A stretch of DNA of 64,000 bases from Tsukamurella sputi (GCF_007858445.1 NZ_VIGV01000001.1:868001-932000); one strand, 5' to 3'; positions 17,056 to 25,677 are shown, numbered from the stretch's first letter. The notes: a model not told the origin generated them from the letters alone. Numbers and translations are program-made.

Positions 17056-17982
17056 ATGCGCATCGCGATCCTCGACGACTACCAGGACGTCTCCCGCCGG
17101 TTCGGCGACTTCTCCGGGCTCGACGTCACCGTCTTCACCGAGCCGCTCACCGATGTCGCGACGCAGCTCGCGGACTTCGACGGGGTGATCGCGATGCGCG
17201 AGCGCACCCGGTTCCCCGCGGAGGTGCTGCGCTCCCTGCCCCGCCTGCGGCTCCTGGTGTCGACGGGGCGCCGCAATGCGGCGATCGACGTCGCCGCAGC
17301 ATCCGAATTGGGGATCACCGTGTGCCACACGGGGTACCGGCCCGCCGCGGCTGCGGAACACACGTGGGCGCTGATCCTGGCGGCGCTGCGGCACGTCCCG
17401 GAGGAGGACGCGAACATCCGCGCCGGCCGGTGGCAGAGCACCGTCGGGAAGGAACTGCACGAGAGCACCATCGGCATCGTCGGGCTCGGCGGGCTCGGCC
17501 GGCGGGTCGCCCGGGTCGCGACCGCCTTCCGCGCCGAGGTGATCGCGTGGTCGAGCAACATCGACGCCGACCGCGCGGCGGAGGTGGGCGCCACCGTCGT
17601 GAGCAAGGAGGAACTGTTCGACCGTGCCGACGTGGTCACGATCCACTACGTGCTCTCGGAGCGCTCACGCGGCATCGTCGGCGCCGCGGACATCGCGCGG
17701 ATGAAACCCGGCGCGCTCTTGGTGAACACGTCGCGCGCAGGCGTTCTCGACACCCCCGCCGCCGCCGAGGCCGCCCGTCGCGGCGACATCCGCCTCGCCC
17801 TCGACGTCTTCGACTCCGAGCCGCTGGCCACGGACGACCCGCTGCGGGACCTGCCGAACTCGGTGCTCACGGGCCACGTCGGCTACGTCACCGAGCAGCA
17901 GTACCGGATCTTCTACGCCGACGCGGCCGAGGACGTCCGCGCCTACCTCGCGGGCGCCCCCGTCCGCGTCATGAATCCCTGA
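17056..17982 (+). CDS. D-2-hydroxyacid dehydrogenase family protein
   Basis: 308 residues, NAD-dependent D-isomer-specific 2-hydroxyacid dehydrogenase fold. Catalytic domain 1-95 and 270-308; nucleotide-binding domain between, with GIVGLGGLGRRVARVA near residue 140. Catalytic Arg in VNTSRAGVLD near 225, Glu in FDSEPLATDDPL near 255, His in TGHVGYVTE near 275. Closest in style to phosphoglycerate-dehydrogenase-like enzymes that reduce 2-keto acids; substrate unknown. Start ATG 17056 is fixed by the leaderless -10. It ends 3 bp from convergent deoA. Confidence 0.88.
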   Translation: MRIAILDDYQDVSRRFGDFSGLDVTVFTEPLTDVATQLADFDGVIAMRERTRFPAEVLRSLPRLRLLVSTGRRNAAIDVAAASELGITVCHTGYRPAAAAEHTWALILAALRHVPEEDANIRAGRWQSTVGKELHESTIGIVGLGGLGRRVARVATAFRAEVIAWSSNIDADRAAEVGATVVSKEELFDRADVVTIHYVLSERSRGIVGAADIARMKPGALLVNTSRAGVLDTPAAAEAARRGDIRLALDVFDSEPLATDDPLRDLPNSVLTGHVGYVTEQQYRIFYADAAEDVRAYLAGAPVRVMNP

Positions 17983-17985
17983 CCG

Positions 17986-19290
17986 TCACCCCTCGGCGGT
18001 CACCCGGTCGAGGACGAGCGAGCCGCGCGGCGCCGCGGACTCGCCGATGACGGCGGCGCCCTCGAGTGCGGCGACGGCACCGTCGAACTTCTCCGGAGTA
18101 TCAGTGTGCAGGGTGAACAGCGGCTCGCCCGCCGTCACGGTGTCACCGACGGTCGCGTGCCAGGTGACGCCGGCCCCGGCCTGCACGGGCTCGCCCTGCC
18201 GCTCGCGGCCCGCGCCGAGACGCCACGCGGCGATGCCCACGCCCATGGCATCCAGTTCGGTGAGCACGCCGGAGGCGGGCGCCGCGACGGTGCGGGTGTG
18301 CTGCGCGACGGGCAGCGGCGCATCGGGATCGCCGCCCTGGGCCGCGATCATCGCCCTCCAGCTGTCCATGGCCCGCCCGTTCGCGAGATGCTCGGCGGGG
18401 TCGGCGTCGACGCCCGCGAGAGCGAGCATCTCCCTCGCCAGCGCGAGCGTCAGCTCCACCACGTCCGACGGTCCGCCGCCCGCCAGCACCTCGAGCGACT
18501 CGGCGACCTCGAGGCCGTTGCCGGCGGTGCGGCCGAGCGGGGTGGACATGTCGGTGAGCAGAGCGACGGTGTTCACGCCCGAGTCGTGACCGAGCGCGAC
18601 CATGGTCTCCGCGAGCTCGCGCGCCTGCTCCGCGGTCTTCATGAAGGCGCCCTTGCCCACCTTGACGTCGAGCACCAGCGACGCGGTGCCCTCGGCGATC
18701 TTCTTGCTCATGATCGAGCTGGCGATCAGAGGGATGGCCTCGACGGTGCTGGTCACATCGCGCAGGGCGTAGAGCTTCTTGTCGGCGGGCGCGAGGCCCG
18801 AGCCGGCGGCGCAGATCACGCCACCGACCTTCTCCAGCTGGTCGAACATCTGCTCGTTGGTCAGGTCGGCGCGCCAGCCTTCGATGGCCTCGAGCTTGTC
18901 GAGGGTGCCGCCGGTGTGGCCGAGGCCGCGGCCCGAGAGCTGCGGCACCGCGACGCCGTAGGACGCGACGAGCGGGGTCAGCGGCAGGGTGATCTTGTCG
19001 CCGACGCCACCGGTGGAGTGCTTGTCGGTGGTGGCCAGGGCGCGGCCGTCGCGACGGAGCCCGGAGAAGTCCATCCGCTCACCGCTGGCGATCATGGCGG
19101 CGGTCCAGCGGGCGATCTCCCGGCGGTCCATGCCGTTGAGGAAGATCGCCATCGCGAGCGCGGACATCTGATAGTCGGCGACCTCGCCGGTGGTGAACCT
19201 GTCGATCACCCAGTCGATCTGGCCGTCGGACAGGGCCTTTCCGTCGCGCTTGGTCGCGATCACGGAGACTGCGTCGAAGACCTCGGTCAT
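17986..19290 (-). CDS. deoA: Thymidine phosphorylase
   Basis: 434 residues. Phosphorolysis of thymidine/deoxyuridine to base plus deoxyribose-1-phosphate. The family signature SGRGLGHTGGTLDKLEAI is near residue 115, phosphate-site residues lie in DKHSTGGVGDKITL near 85, and the base-contact segment SSIMSKKIAEG is near 190. Four-nt overlap with cdd (ATGA) shows coupling, matching Rv3314c-Rv3315c. Much longer in-frame extensions upstream cross cdd in another frame and are rejected. Confidence 0.95.
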   Translation of the reverse strand: MTEVFDAVSVIATKRDGKALSDGQIDWVIDRFTTGEVADYQMSALAMAIFLNGMDRREIARWTAAMIASGERMDFSGLRRDGRALATTDKHSTGGVGDKITLPLTPLVASYGVAVPQLSGRGLGHTGGTLDKLEAIEGWRADLTNEQMFDQLEKVGGVICAAGSGLAPADKKLYALRDVTSTVEAIPLIASSIMSKKIAEGTASLVLDVKVGKGAFMKTAEQARELAETMVALGHDSGVNTVALLTDMSTPLGRTAGNGLEVAESLEVLAGGGPSDVVELTLALAREMLALAGVDADPAEHLANGRAMDSWRAMIAAQGGDPDAPLPVAQHTRTVAAPASGVLTELDAMGVGIAAWRLGAGRERQGEPVQAGAGVTWHATVGDTVTAGEPLFTLHTDTPEKFDGAVAALEGAAVIGESAAPRGSLVLDRVTAEG

Positions 19291-19688
19291 CGGGTCACCT
19301 CGTTCATGTCGTCGGGCCCGAAGGCATCGGGCAGCAGGCGGCTCAGCGGCATCGGGCCGGATCTGTGGTCTACCAGGAGATCGCCGCCGCCGTGCTCGTA
19401 CAGCAGTTGCCGGCAGCGCCCGCAGGGCAGCAGGACATCGCCGTTGGCGTTGGTGCACGTGAAGGCGAGCAGGCGCCCACCGCCCGTGGAATGGAGGGCG
19501 CTCACGAGCCCGCATTCTGCACAGAGGGTCAAGCCGTATGAGACATTCTCCACATTGCAACCGGACACCACGCGTCCGTCGTCGGTGAGCGCTGCCGCCC
19601 CCACGGGGTACTTCGAATAGGGGGCGTAGGCCCGCCCCATGGCGTCGACGGCGGTGCGCCGCAATGCCTCCCAGTCGATATCGGGCAA
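19287..19688 (-). CDS. cdd: Cytidine deaminase
   Basis: 133 residues, homotetrameric type. Zinc site: CAECGLVSAL (Cys plus catalytic Glu) near residue 56 and PCGRCRQLL near 88, with the substrate motif SGCNVENVSYG near 42. Deaminates (deoxy)cytidine to (deoxy)uridine, which deoA or upp can then use. First gene of the leftward cdd-deoA transcript; a GGAG-type ribosome site lies upstream on the minus strand. The upstream region is shared with sdhC. Confidence 0.95.
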   Translation of the reverse strand: MPDIDWEALRRTAVDAMGRAYAPYSKYPVGAAALTDDGRVVSGCNVENVSYGLTLCAECGLVSALHSTGGGRLLAFTCTNANGDVLLPCGRCRQLLYEHGGGDLLVDHRSGPMPLSRLLPDAFGPDDMNEVTR

Positions 19689-19715
19689 GGCCGATCACTC
19701 CTTTCCGGAGGCTTG

Positions 19716-19730
19716 TTGATTCCGAATCAA
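19716..19730. promoter_or_regulatory. 15-bp palindrome next to the iron box
   Basis: TTGATTC / GAATCAA around a central C, a perfect 7-bp dyad lying 1 bp from the IdeR-like box and 28 bp upstream of the cdd ATG. Candidate operator for a second regulator of cdd or sdhC. Confidence 0.35.
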
Positions 19731-19731
19731 T

Positions 19732-19750
19732 TTCGGTCAGGCATACCTAA
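19732..19750 (-). promoter_or_regulatory. Candidate IdeR/DtxR iron box upstream of sdhCDAB
   Basis: The minus strand reads TTAGGTATGCCTGACCGAA, which agrees at 15 of 19 positions with the mycobacterial IdeR consensus TTAGGTTAGSCTAACCTAA, keeping both AGG/ACC-type half-sites. It lies between cdd and sdhC, about 177 bp before sdhC. Succinate dehydrogenase is an iron-rich complex known to respond to iron in corynebacteria. Confidence 0.5.
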
Positions 19751-19926
19751 CTAAATCTGTTCGGCCCCAATGGATCGGGACCGTGGTTTCGATTCCACAT
19801 TCCGGTGGGTTTAAGGTCAAGGCGTGGGTTCAGGTATACGTCGCGATCGACGCCGGCGCGAGGGCTCAGCCTTCTCGTCGATCGATGTCGGCCGTATCCA
19901 AGAAACGATGTCGAAGGCAGGACTCG

Positions 19927-20337
19927 ATGAGCAGTAGTACCGAGGTGGCGGCCGCCGAGGAGCCGCGCCGCGTCTCCCTCTACAAGGGCGATCCGGGCAT
20001 GTTGAACTGGGTGCTGCACCGCATCAGCGGCGTCACCATCTTCTTCTTCCTGTTCGTCCACGTCCTCGACACCGCGGTGATCCGCATCGATCCCGAGGCG
20101 TACGACGCGATCATCAAGACGTACAAGACGCCGATCATCGGTCTGCTCGAGATCGGCCTCGTGATGGCCATCCTGTTCCACGCCCTCAACGGCGTCCGCG
20201 TGATCCTCGTGGACTTCTGGAGCAAGGGCGTGCAGTACCAGAAGGCGATGTCGATCGCGGTCTGGACGGTCTTCCTCATCACCGGCGCCGGCATGGCTGC
20301 GCGCCTGCTCTACATCATGATCTCGCACGCAGGCTGA
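19927..20337 (+). CDS. sdhC: Succinate dehydrogenase cytochrome b556 subunit
   Basis: 136 residues with three membrane helices (about 40-58, 76-97, 112-133). The N-terminal part of helix I carries the family motif WVLHRISGVTIFFFLFVHVL, with Ser/Arg near the quinone site and a haem-ligand-type His. The ATG at 19927 follows AGGA at the proper spacing; upstream in-frame starts at 19783 and beyond lack family resemblance. First gene of sdhCDAB; anchors the complex in the membrane and passes electrons to menaquinone. Homologue of Rv3316. Confidence 0.93.
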   Translation: MSSSTEVAAAEEPRRVSLYKGDPGMLNWVLHRISGVTIFFFLFVHVLDTAVIRIDPEAYDAIIKTYKTPIIGLLEIGLVMAILFHALNGVRVILVDFWSKGVQYQKAMSIAVWTVFLITGAGMAARLLYIMISHAG

Positions 20338-20351
20338 GGGGGACGAACAAC

Positions 20352-20819
20352 ATGACCACTGCGAACGAACCCAAGCTGGCCAAGACGCTGCTCAAGCAGT
20401 ACGACCGCCCCGCCTCGCTCGACAACCCGCGCTCGCCGCACCGTCCGGCGTCCGGCAACTTCGAGAAGTACGCCTGGCTGTTCATGCGTTTCTCGGGCGT
20501 CGCCCTCCTCGTGCTCGTCTTCGGGCACGTCTTCATCATGCTCGCGCTGGACAGCCAGGGCGTGCACCGGATCAGCGCCGCCTTCGTCGCGCAGCGCTGG
20601 GCCAGCCCCTTCTGGCAGATCTGGGACATCACGATGCTGTGGCTCGCGCAGCTGCACGGCGGCAACGGCCTGCGCGTGATCATCGACGACTACGCCCGCA
20701 AGGACCGCACCCGGTTCTGGCTCAAGACCCTGCTCGTGCTGTCGATGATCCTCGTGGTCGGCCTCGGCTCGTACGCGCTCCTCTCGTTCGATCCGGCATC
20801 CGTGCCCACCGCCAAGTAA
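20352..20819 (+). CDS. sdhD: Succinate dehydrogenase membrane anchor subunit
   Basis: 155 residues, three membrane helices (about 42-62, 88-108, 128-148). Family motifs MRFSGVALLVLVFGHVF (helix I with His) and LHGGNGLRVIIDDY before the last helix are clear. A basic N-terminal cytoplasmic segment of about 40 residues precedes helix I, longer than in enterobacteria but usual in mycobacteria. Lies 14 bp after sdhC and 25 bp before sdhA. Confidence 0.93.
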   Translation: MTTANEPKLAKTLLKQYDRPASLDNPRSPHRPASGNFEKYAWLFMRFSGVALLVLVFGHVFIMLALDSQGVHRISAAFVAQRWASPFWQIWDITMLWLAQLHGGNGLRVIIDDYARKDRTRFWLKTLLVLSMILVVGLGSYALLSFDPASVPTAK

Positions 20820-20844
20820 CGGCCAGGAAGGACTCACCCGCATC

Positions 20845-22596
20845 ATGCAGGAACATCGTTACGACGTGGTGATCATCGGCGCCGGCGGCGCCGGTATGCG
20901 CGCGGCCATCGAGGCCGGGCCGCGTGCCCGCACCGCGGTGCTCACCAAGCTCTACCCCACGCGTTCGCACACCGGCGCGGCGCAGGGCGGCATGTGCGCC
21001 TCCCTGGCCAACGTCGAGGAGGACAACTGGGAGTGGCACACCTTCGACACGGTCAAGGGCGGCGACTACATCGTCGACCAGGACGCCGCGGAGATCATGG
21101 CCAAGGAGGCCATCGACGCGGTGCTCGACCTCGAGAAGATGGGCCTGCCCTTCAACCGCACCCCCGAGGGCAAGATCGATCAGCGCCGCTTCGGCGGCCA
21201 CACCCGCGACCACGGCAAGGCGCCCGTGCGCCGCGCCTGCTACGCCGCGGACCGCACCGGTCACATGATCCTGCAGACGCTGTACCAGAACTGCGTCAAG
21301 CACGACGTGGAGTTCTTCAACGAGTTCTACGTGCTCGACATCGCCCTGACCGAGACCGAGGACGGGCCCGTGGCCACCGGAGCCGTGGCCTACGAGCTCG
21401 CGACCGGCGAGATCCACGTCTTCCACGCCAAGGCGATCATCTTCGCCACCGGCGGCTCGGGCCGCATGTACAAGACCACCTCCAACGCCCACACCCTCAC
21501 CGGTGACGGCATGGGCATCGTCTTCCGCAAGGGCCTGCCCCTGGAGGACATGGAGTTCCACCAGTTCCACCCGACGGGCCTCGCGGGCCTGGGCATCCTC
21601 ATCACCGAGGGCGTCCGCGGCGAGGGCGGCATCCTCCGCAACGTCGACGGCGAGCGCTTCATGGAGCGTTACGCGCCCACCATCAAGGACCTCGCGCCGC
21701 GCGACATCGTCGCCCGCTCGATGGTGCTCGAGGTGCTGGAGGGCCGCGGCGCCGGCCCGAACAAGGACTACGTGCTCCTGGATGTCACGCACATCCCCGA
21801 GGAGACACTGATGGCGAAGCTGCCGGACATCATGGAGTTCTCGCGCACCTACCTCGGCGTCGATCCCGTCACCGAGCTCGTGCCCGTGTACCCGACGTGC
21901 CACTACGTCATGGGCGGCATCCCCACCAACATCCACGGTGAGGTGCTGCGCGACAACGAGCACGTCGTCCCCGGCCTGTACGCCGCGGGCGAGTGCGCCT
22001 GCGTCTCGGTGCACGGCGCCAACCGCCTGGGCACCAACTCGCTGCTGGACATCAACGTCTTCGGCCGCCGCTCCGGCATCGCCGCCGCGGAGTACGCCAA
22101 GACGCACGATTTCGTGCCGCTGCCGGAGAACCCGGCGGAGATGGTGGAGAACTGGGTCGCTGCGATGCTCAGCGATCACGGCAACGAGAACGTGATGGCC
22201 ATCCGCACCGAGCTGCAGCAGACGATGGACAACAACGCCGCCGTCTTCCGCACCGAGAAGACCCTCACCCAGGCTCTCGAGGACGTCCGCGCCCTCAAGA
22301 AGCGCTACGAGCACGTCACCGTCACCGACAAGGGCAAGCGCTTCAACAGCGACCTGCTCGAGGCGATCGAGCTCGGCTTCCTGCTCGAGCTGGCCGAGGT
22401 CACCGTCGTCGGCGCCCTCAACCGCAAGGAGACCCGCGGCGGCCACGCCCGCGAGGACTACCCGAACCGGGACGACGACAACTTCATGGTGCACACCATG
22501 GCGTACAAGGAGGGCGAGGGCCTGGAGTCCGGGATCCGTCTCGACACCAAGCCCGTCGTGCAGACCCGCTACGAGCCGATGGAGCGTAAGTACTGA
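20845..22596 (+). CDS. sdhA: Succinate dehydrogenase flavoprotein subunit
   Basis: 583 residues. FAD-binding motif VVIIGAGGAGMRAAIEAG at residues 8-25; the His for covalent FAD attachment is in TRSHTGAAQGGMCASL near 45. Catalytic region FHPTGLAGLGILITEGVRGE near 240 and ANRLGTNSLLDINVFGRRSG near 395. Oxidises succinate to fumarate in the TCA cycle. The stop shares one base with the sdhB start (TGATG), ensuring equal synthesis. Confidence 0.97.
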   Translation: MQEHRYDVVIIGAGGAGMRAAIEAGPRARTAVLTKLYPTRSHTGAAQGGMCASLANVEEDNWEWHTFDTVKGGDYIVDQDAAEIMAKEAIDAVLDLEKMGLPFNRTPEGKIDQRRFGGHTRDHGKAPVRRACYAADRTGHMILQTLYQNCVKHDVEFFNEFYVLDIALTETEDGPVATGAVAYELATGEIHVFHAKAIIFATGGSGRMYKTTSNAHTLTGDGMGIVFRKGLPLEDMEFHQFHPTGLAGLGILITEGVRGEGGILRNVDGERFMERYAPTIKDLAPRDIVARSMVLEVLEGRGAGPNKDYVLLDVTHIPEETLMAKLPDIMEFSRTYLGVDPVTELVPVYPTCHYVMGGIPTNIHGEVLRDNEHVVPGLYAAGECACVSVHGANRLGTNSLLDINVFGRRSGIAAAEYAKTHDFVPLPENPAEMVENWVAAMLSDHGNENVMAIRTELQQTMDNNAAVFRTEKTLTQALEDVRALKKRYEHVTVTDKGKRFNSDLLEAIELGFLLELAEVTVVGALNRKETRGGHAREDYPNRDDDNFMVHTMAYKEGEGLESGIRLDTKPVVQTRYEPMERKY

Positions 22597-23363
22597 TGAC
22601 CGCCGCAGTTGACACCCCCGCGTCCGTGCAGCCGCCGGTTCCCCCCGGCTCCACGATGGTCACGATCAAGGTCTACCGGTTCAACCCGGAGGATCCCGAC
22701 GCGGCCGGTTGGCAGAGCTACCGCGTCCCCGCGCTCCCCTCGGACCGGTTCCTGAACCTGCTCCTGTACATCAAGGGCTACCTCGACGGCACCCTGACCT
22801 TCCGTCGCTCGTGCGCCCACGGCGTGTGCGGCTCGGACGCCATGCGCATCAACGGCGTCAACCGCCTCGCCTGCAAGATGCTGATGAAGGACTTCCTGCA
22901 GGAGGGCAAGGACATCACCATCACCGTCGAGCCCATCCGCGGCCTGCCCGTGGAGAAGGACCTCGTCGTGGACATGGAGCCCTTCTTCGACGCCTTCCGC
23001 GCCGTGAAGCCCTTCCTGATGACCTCGGGCAACGAGCCGACCCGCGAGCGCATCCAGTCCCCCACGGACCGTGAGCGCTTCGACGACACCACCAAGTGCA
23101 TCCTCTGCGCCTGCTGCACCACCAGCTGCCCGGTGTACTGGATGGACGGCTCGTACTTCGGTCCCGCGGCCATCGTGAACGCGCACCGCTTCATCTTCGA
23201 CAGCCGCGACGAGGGCGCCGCCGAGCGCCTCGAGATCCTCAACGGCGTCGACGGCGTGTGGCGCTGCCGCACCACCTTCAACTGCACCGACGCGTGCCCC
23301 CGCGGCATCCAGGTGACGAAGGCCATCCAGGAGGTCAAGCGCGCCCTCCTGTTCAGCCGCTAG
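22596..23363 (+). CDS. sdhB: Succinate dehydrogenase iron-sulfur subunit
   Basis: 255 residues. N-terminal [2Fe-2S] ferredoxin domain with RRSCAHGVCGSDAMRING and a fourth Cys in RLACKML (near residues 70-95). C-terminal domain with the [4Fe-4S]/[3Fe-4S] clusters CILCACCTTSCPVYW near 170 and CRTTFNCTDACPRG near 230. It passes electrons from SdhA to the quinone site in SdhCD. Last gene of the operon, followed by a strong terminator. Confidence 0.97.
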   Translation: MTAAVDTPASVQPPVPPGSTMVTIKVYRFNPEDPDAAGWQSYRVPALPSDRFLNLLLYIKGYLDGTLTFRRSCAHGVCGSDAMRINGVNRLACKMLMKDFLQEGKDITITVEPIRGLPVEKDLVVDMEPFFDAFRAVKPFLMTSGNEPTRERIQSPTDRERFDDTTKCILCACCTTSCPVYWMDGSYFGPAAIVNAHRFIFDSRDEGAAERLEILNGVDGVWRCRTTFNCTDACPRGIQVTKAIQEVKRALLFSR

Positions 23364-23380
23364 AAGCTTTACTGCAGCCC

Positions 23381-23418
23381 GGAACGCCCCGGACCTCAGC
23401 CGAGGTCCGGGGCGTTCC
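23381..23418 (+). terminator. Intrinsic terminator of sdhCDAB
   Basis: A perfect 17-bp inverted repeat (GGAACGCCCCGGACCTC and its complement) with a 4-nt loop starts 17 bp after the sdhB stop and is followed by TT. It is the strongest hairpin in the window. Confidence 0.85.
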
Positions 23419-23440
23419 TTCATCCGAGGAGAGGCCGCCC

Positions 23441-24598
23441 GTGGAACTGCTCGACACCCCGATCGACGCGACCCTGCTGCGCGGGCATCTGGACCTCGAG
23501 CGGACGGCGCGCGGCCACCTCCCCCACCGGCTTCCCGCCGCGGCCCGTCGCCGCATCCCGGACGCGCGGCTCGCCTCCGCCGAAGCGCAGCCGTCGGGGG
23601 TGCGCCTCGTTCTCCGGACGGCCGCCACTGTCATCGAGCTCGAGACGCTGCCGACCAAACGCGCGTACGCGGGCCTTCCCGCGCTGCCCGACGGTGCCTA
23701 CGACCTCGTCATCGACGGCCTCCCCGCCGGGCGCACGACGGTGCCGGAGGGCAACGTCGACACCGTCGTCGACATGGTCACGCAGGAGGCGGAGTTCACC
23801 GCGGGGCCCACGGGCGTCGCGCGCTTCGACGACCTGGCCCCGGGCGAGAAGGACGTCGAGATCTGGCTGCCGCACAACGAGGTCACGGAGCTCATCGCGC
23901 TGCGGACGAACGCCCCGGTGGTGCCGCAGCCGTCGCGCGGGCGCCGCTGGCTGCACCACGGCAGTTCGATCAGCCACGGCTCCGGCGCCACGCACCCGAC
24001 GGGCACGTGGCCCGCGATCGCGGCGCGCACGAGCGGCGTCGACCTCGTGAACCTGGGCTTCGGCGGCAGCGCCCTGCTGGATCCGTTCGTCGCCCGTGCC
24101 ATCCGCGACGCCGCCGCCGACCTGATCAGCCTCAAGATCGGCATCAACCTCGCGAACGGCGACGTGATGCGCCTGCGCGCCTTCACGCCGGCGGTCCACG
24201 GCGCCCTCGACACGATCCGCGACGGGCATCCCAGCACGCCGCTGCTCGTGGTCTCGCCCATCCTGTGCCCGATCCAGGAGCACACGCCCGGCCCGGTCAT
24301 GCCCGTCCCGGCCGACGGCGGCGGCGTGCGGTTCGAGGCCACCGGCGACCCCGCAGAGGTCCGCGCCGGGAAGCTGACGCTGACGGTCATCCGGGACGAG
24401 CTCGCCCGGATCGTCGCGGACCGGTCCGGTGAGGATCCGAACCTGCACCTGCTCGACGGACGCGCCCTGTACGGCCCGGACGACAACGCACGCCTACCAC
24501 TGCCCGACGGGCTGCACCCCGATGCCGCCACGCACCAGCTGATCGGCACCCGCTTCGGAGACCTCGTCTTCACGTCCGGCGGCCCGTTCGCGCAGTAG
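23441..24598 (+). CDS. SGNH/GDSL-family esterase-like hydrolase
   Basis: 385 residues from GTG 23441, which has GAGGAGAGG just upstream. Residues 1-165 form a beta-rich N-terminal domain. The SGNH domain follows, with block I GSSISHGSG (nucleophile Ser near residue 170), block II LGFGGSALLD (Gly), block III in KIGINLANGD (Asn), and block V DGLHPDAATHQ (Asp/His). No signal peptide is seen. Probably a deacetylase or esterase on carbohydrate or small acyl esters; substrate unknown. Appears monocistronic. Confidence 0.85.
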   Translation: MELLDTPIDATLLRGHLDLERTARGHLPHRLPAAARRRIPDARLASAEAQPSGVRLVLRTAATVIELETLPTKRAYAGLPALPDGAYDLVIDGLPAGRTTVPEGNVDTVVDMVTQEAEFTAGPTGVARFDDLAPGEKDVEIWLPHNEVTELIALRTNAPVVPQPSRGRRWLHHGSSISHGSGATHPTGTWPAIAARTSGVDLVNLGFGGSALLDPFVARAIRDAAADLISLKIGINLANGDVMRLRAFTPAVHGALDTIRDGHPSTPLLVVSPILCPIQEHTPGPVMPVPADGGGVRFEATGDPAEVRAGKLTLTVIRDELARIVADRSGEDPNLHLLDGRALYGPDDNARLPLPDGLHPDAATHQLIGTRFGDLVFTSGGPFAQ

Positions 24599-24623
24599 CC
24601 GGATTCGACGGCCCCCGGGCCGA

Positions 24624-25127
24624 TCAGGCACCGACGAGGCGGTTCGCGAAGGTCGAGGCGGTGTAGACACCCACCCCGAAGACGATGTCCAGCGCGTCGC
24701 GGCGGGTGAAGCCCGCGTCCAGGAACTCCTGCAGTTCGGCGTCGCCCACCCGCCCGGCACCGCCGAACAGCCGGCCCACGAAGGCGATCGCCGCCGCGAC
24801 GGCGGGGTCGCGTGGCGGCGTGCCCGCGTCGAGGTCCTGTGCGACGTCCGCACGGCCGATCCGGGACAGCTCGCCGGTATGGATCCGCACGCAGGTCTCG
24901 CAGCCGTTGCGGTGTGCCACCGCGAGGATCACCGCCTCCCGCACCTCCGGAGGCAGCGATGTCGCCTCGAACGCCGCACTCGCCGCGCGGAATCCGTTGA
25001 GCAGGGTCGGCGACTCCGCCTGGATCGCGGCTGCCCGGGGAACGCCTCCGAATTTCGCACGGATCGCCGCGAGCGCCTCCCGGGACTCGGGCGGCGCGGT
25101 CTCGACCGTGTGCACCGTGAACGCCAT
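24624..25127 (-). CDS. Carboxymuconolactone decarboxylase/AhpD-like protein
   Basis: 167 residues, helical AhpD-like fold. The redox motif GCETCVRIHTGEL (Cys-x-x-Cys followed by His) is near residue 80, preceded by EVREAVILAVAHRN. Such proteins act as alkylhydroperoxidases or general stress reductases. A perfect AGGAGG ribosome site fixes ATG 25127 over the longer frame to 25151. Divergent from a MarR-type gene, with two operator-like repeats between, so repression by that protein is likely. Confidence 0.88.
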   Translation of the reverse strand: MAFTVHTVETAPPESREALAAIRAKFGGVPRAAAIQAESPTLLNGFRAASAAFEATSLPPEVREAVILAVAHRNGCETCVRIHTGELSRIGRADVAQDLDAGTPPRDPAVAAAIAFVGRLFGGAGRVGDAELQEFLDAGFTRRDALDIVFGVGVYTASTFANRLVGA

Positions 25128-25146
25128 GCGCACACCTCCTTCATTA

Positions 25147-25161
25147 GACAACCAGATTGAC
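25147..25161. promoter_or_regulatory. Operator-like repeat 1 (imperfect)
   Basis: GACAACCAGATTGAC matches the perfect palindrome at 25180-25194 at 12 of 15 positions and lies 33 bp (about three helical turns) from it. Confidence 0.5.
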
Positions 25162-25179
25162 TACTTTCGCCACGATACA

Positions 25180-25194
25180 GTCAACCGGGTTGAC
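25180..25194. promoter_or_regulatory. Operator-like repeat 2 (perfect palindrome)
   Basis: GTCAACC / GGTTGAC around a central G, between the divergent AhpD-like and MarR genes. Probable binding site of the MarR-type protein. Confidence 0.55.
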
Positions 25195-25212
25195 CGAACA
25201 AGAGGAGGACCG

Positions 25213-25677
25213 ATGTCGAGGCCCGGATACGAATTACCAGTCCTCCTCCTGGCCGGCTTCCGTGAGTCGGTCGACGAGGCGCACCGCATCCTGGCCGAGC
25301 GGGGATACCCCGAGGCCCGTCCGCGGGACGGTTTCGCGATGCAGGCGATCGGCGCGGGCTCGACCGCCGGCGAGATCGCCACCGCCCTCGGGGTGACCAA
25401 GCAGGCCGCCGCCAAGACCATCGCACGCCTCGTCGACCTCGATTACGCCGCCGTCGAACCGGATCCGGACGACGGCCGGCGTCGGCTCGTCACCCCGACC
25501 GAGCACGGACGAGCGATGCTGCGCGCCAGCGCGGAGGCCTTTCAGGCCGTTCGCGACGCCTGGGCCGTCCGGATCGGACCCGATCGACTCGACACCATGC
25601 TGGACGATCTGAACACACTCGCCGCACGCTCCACGCGGCTCGACACCCTCAGCGCCCTCGCCGACGATCGCGCGTGA
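25213..25677 (+). CDS. MarR-family transcriptional regulator
   Basis: 154 residues. Winged helix about 45-115: recognition region GEIATALGVTKQAAAKTIARL near 60 and wing DPDDGRRRLVTPTEHGR near 95. N- and C-terminal helices would form the dimer interface. AGAGGAGGA lies just upstream of ATG 25213. It is divergent from the AhpD-like gene and presumably represses both that gene and itself through the paired sites at 25147-25194. No Cys residue is present, so sensing is more likely by ligand than by thiol oxidation. Confidence 0.88.
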   Translation: MSRPGYELPVLLLAGFRESVDEAHRILAERGYPEARPRDGFAMQAIGAGSTAGEIATALGVTKQAAAKTIARLVDLDYAAVEPDPDDGRRRLVTPTEHGRAMLRASAEAFQAVRDAWAVRIGPDRLDTMLDDLNTLAARSTRLDTLSALADDRA

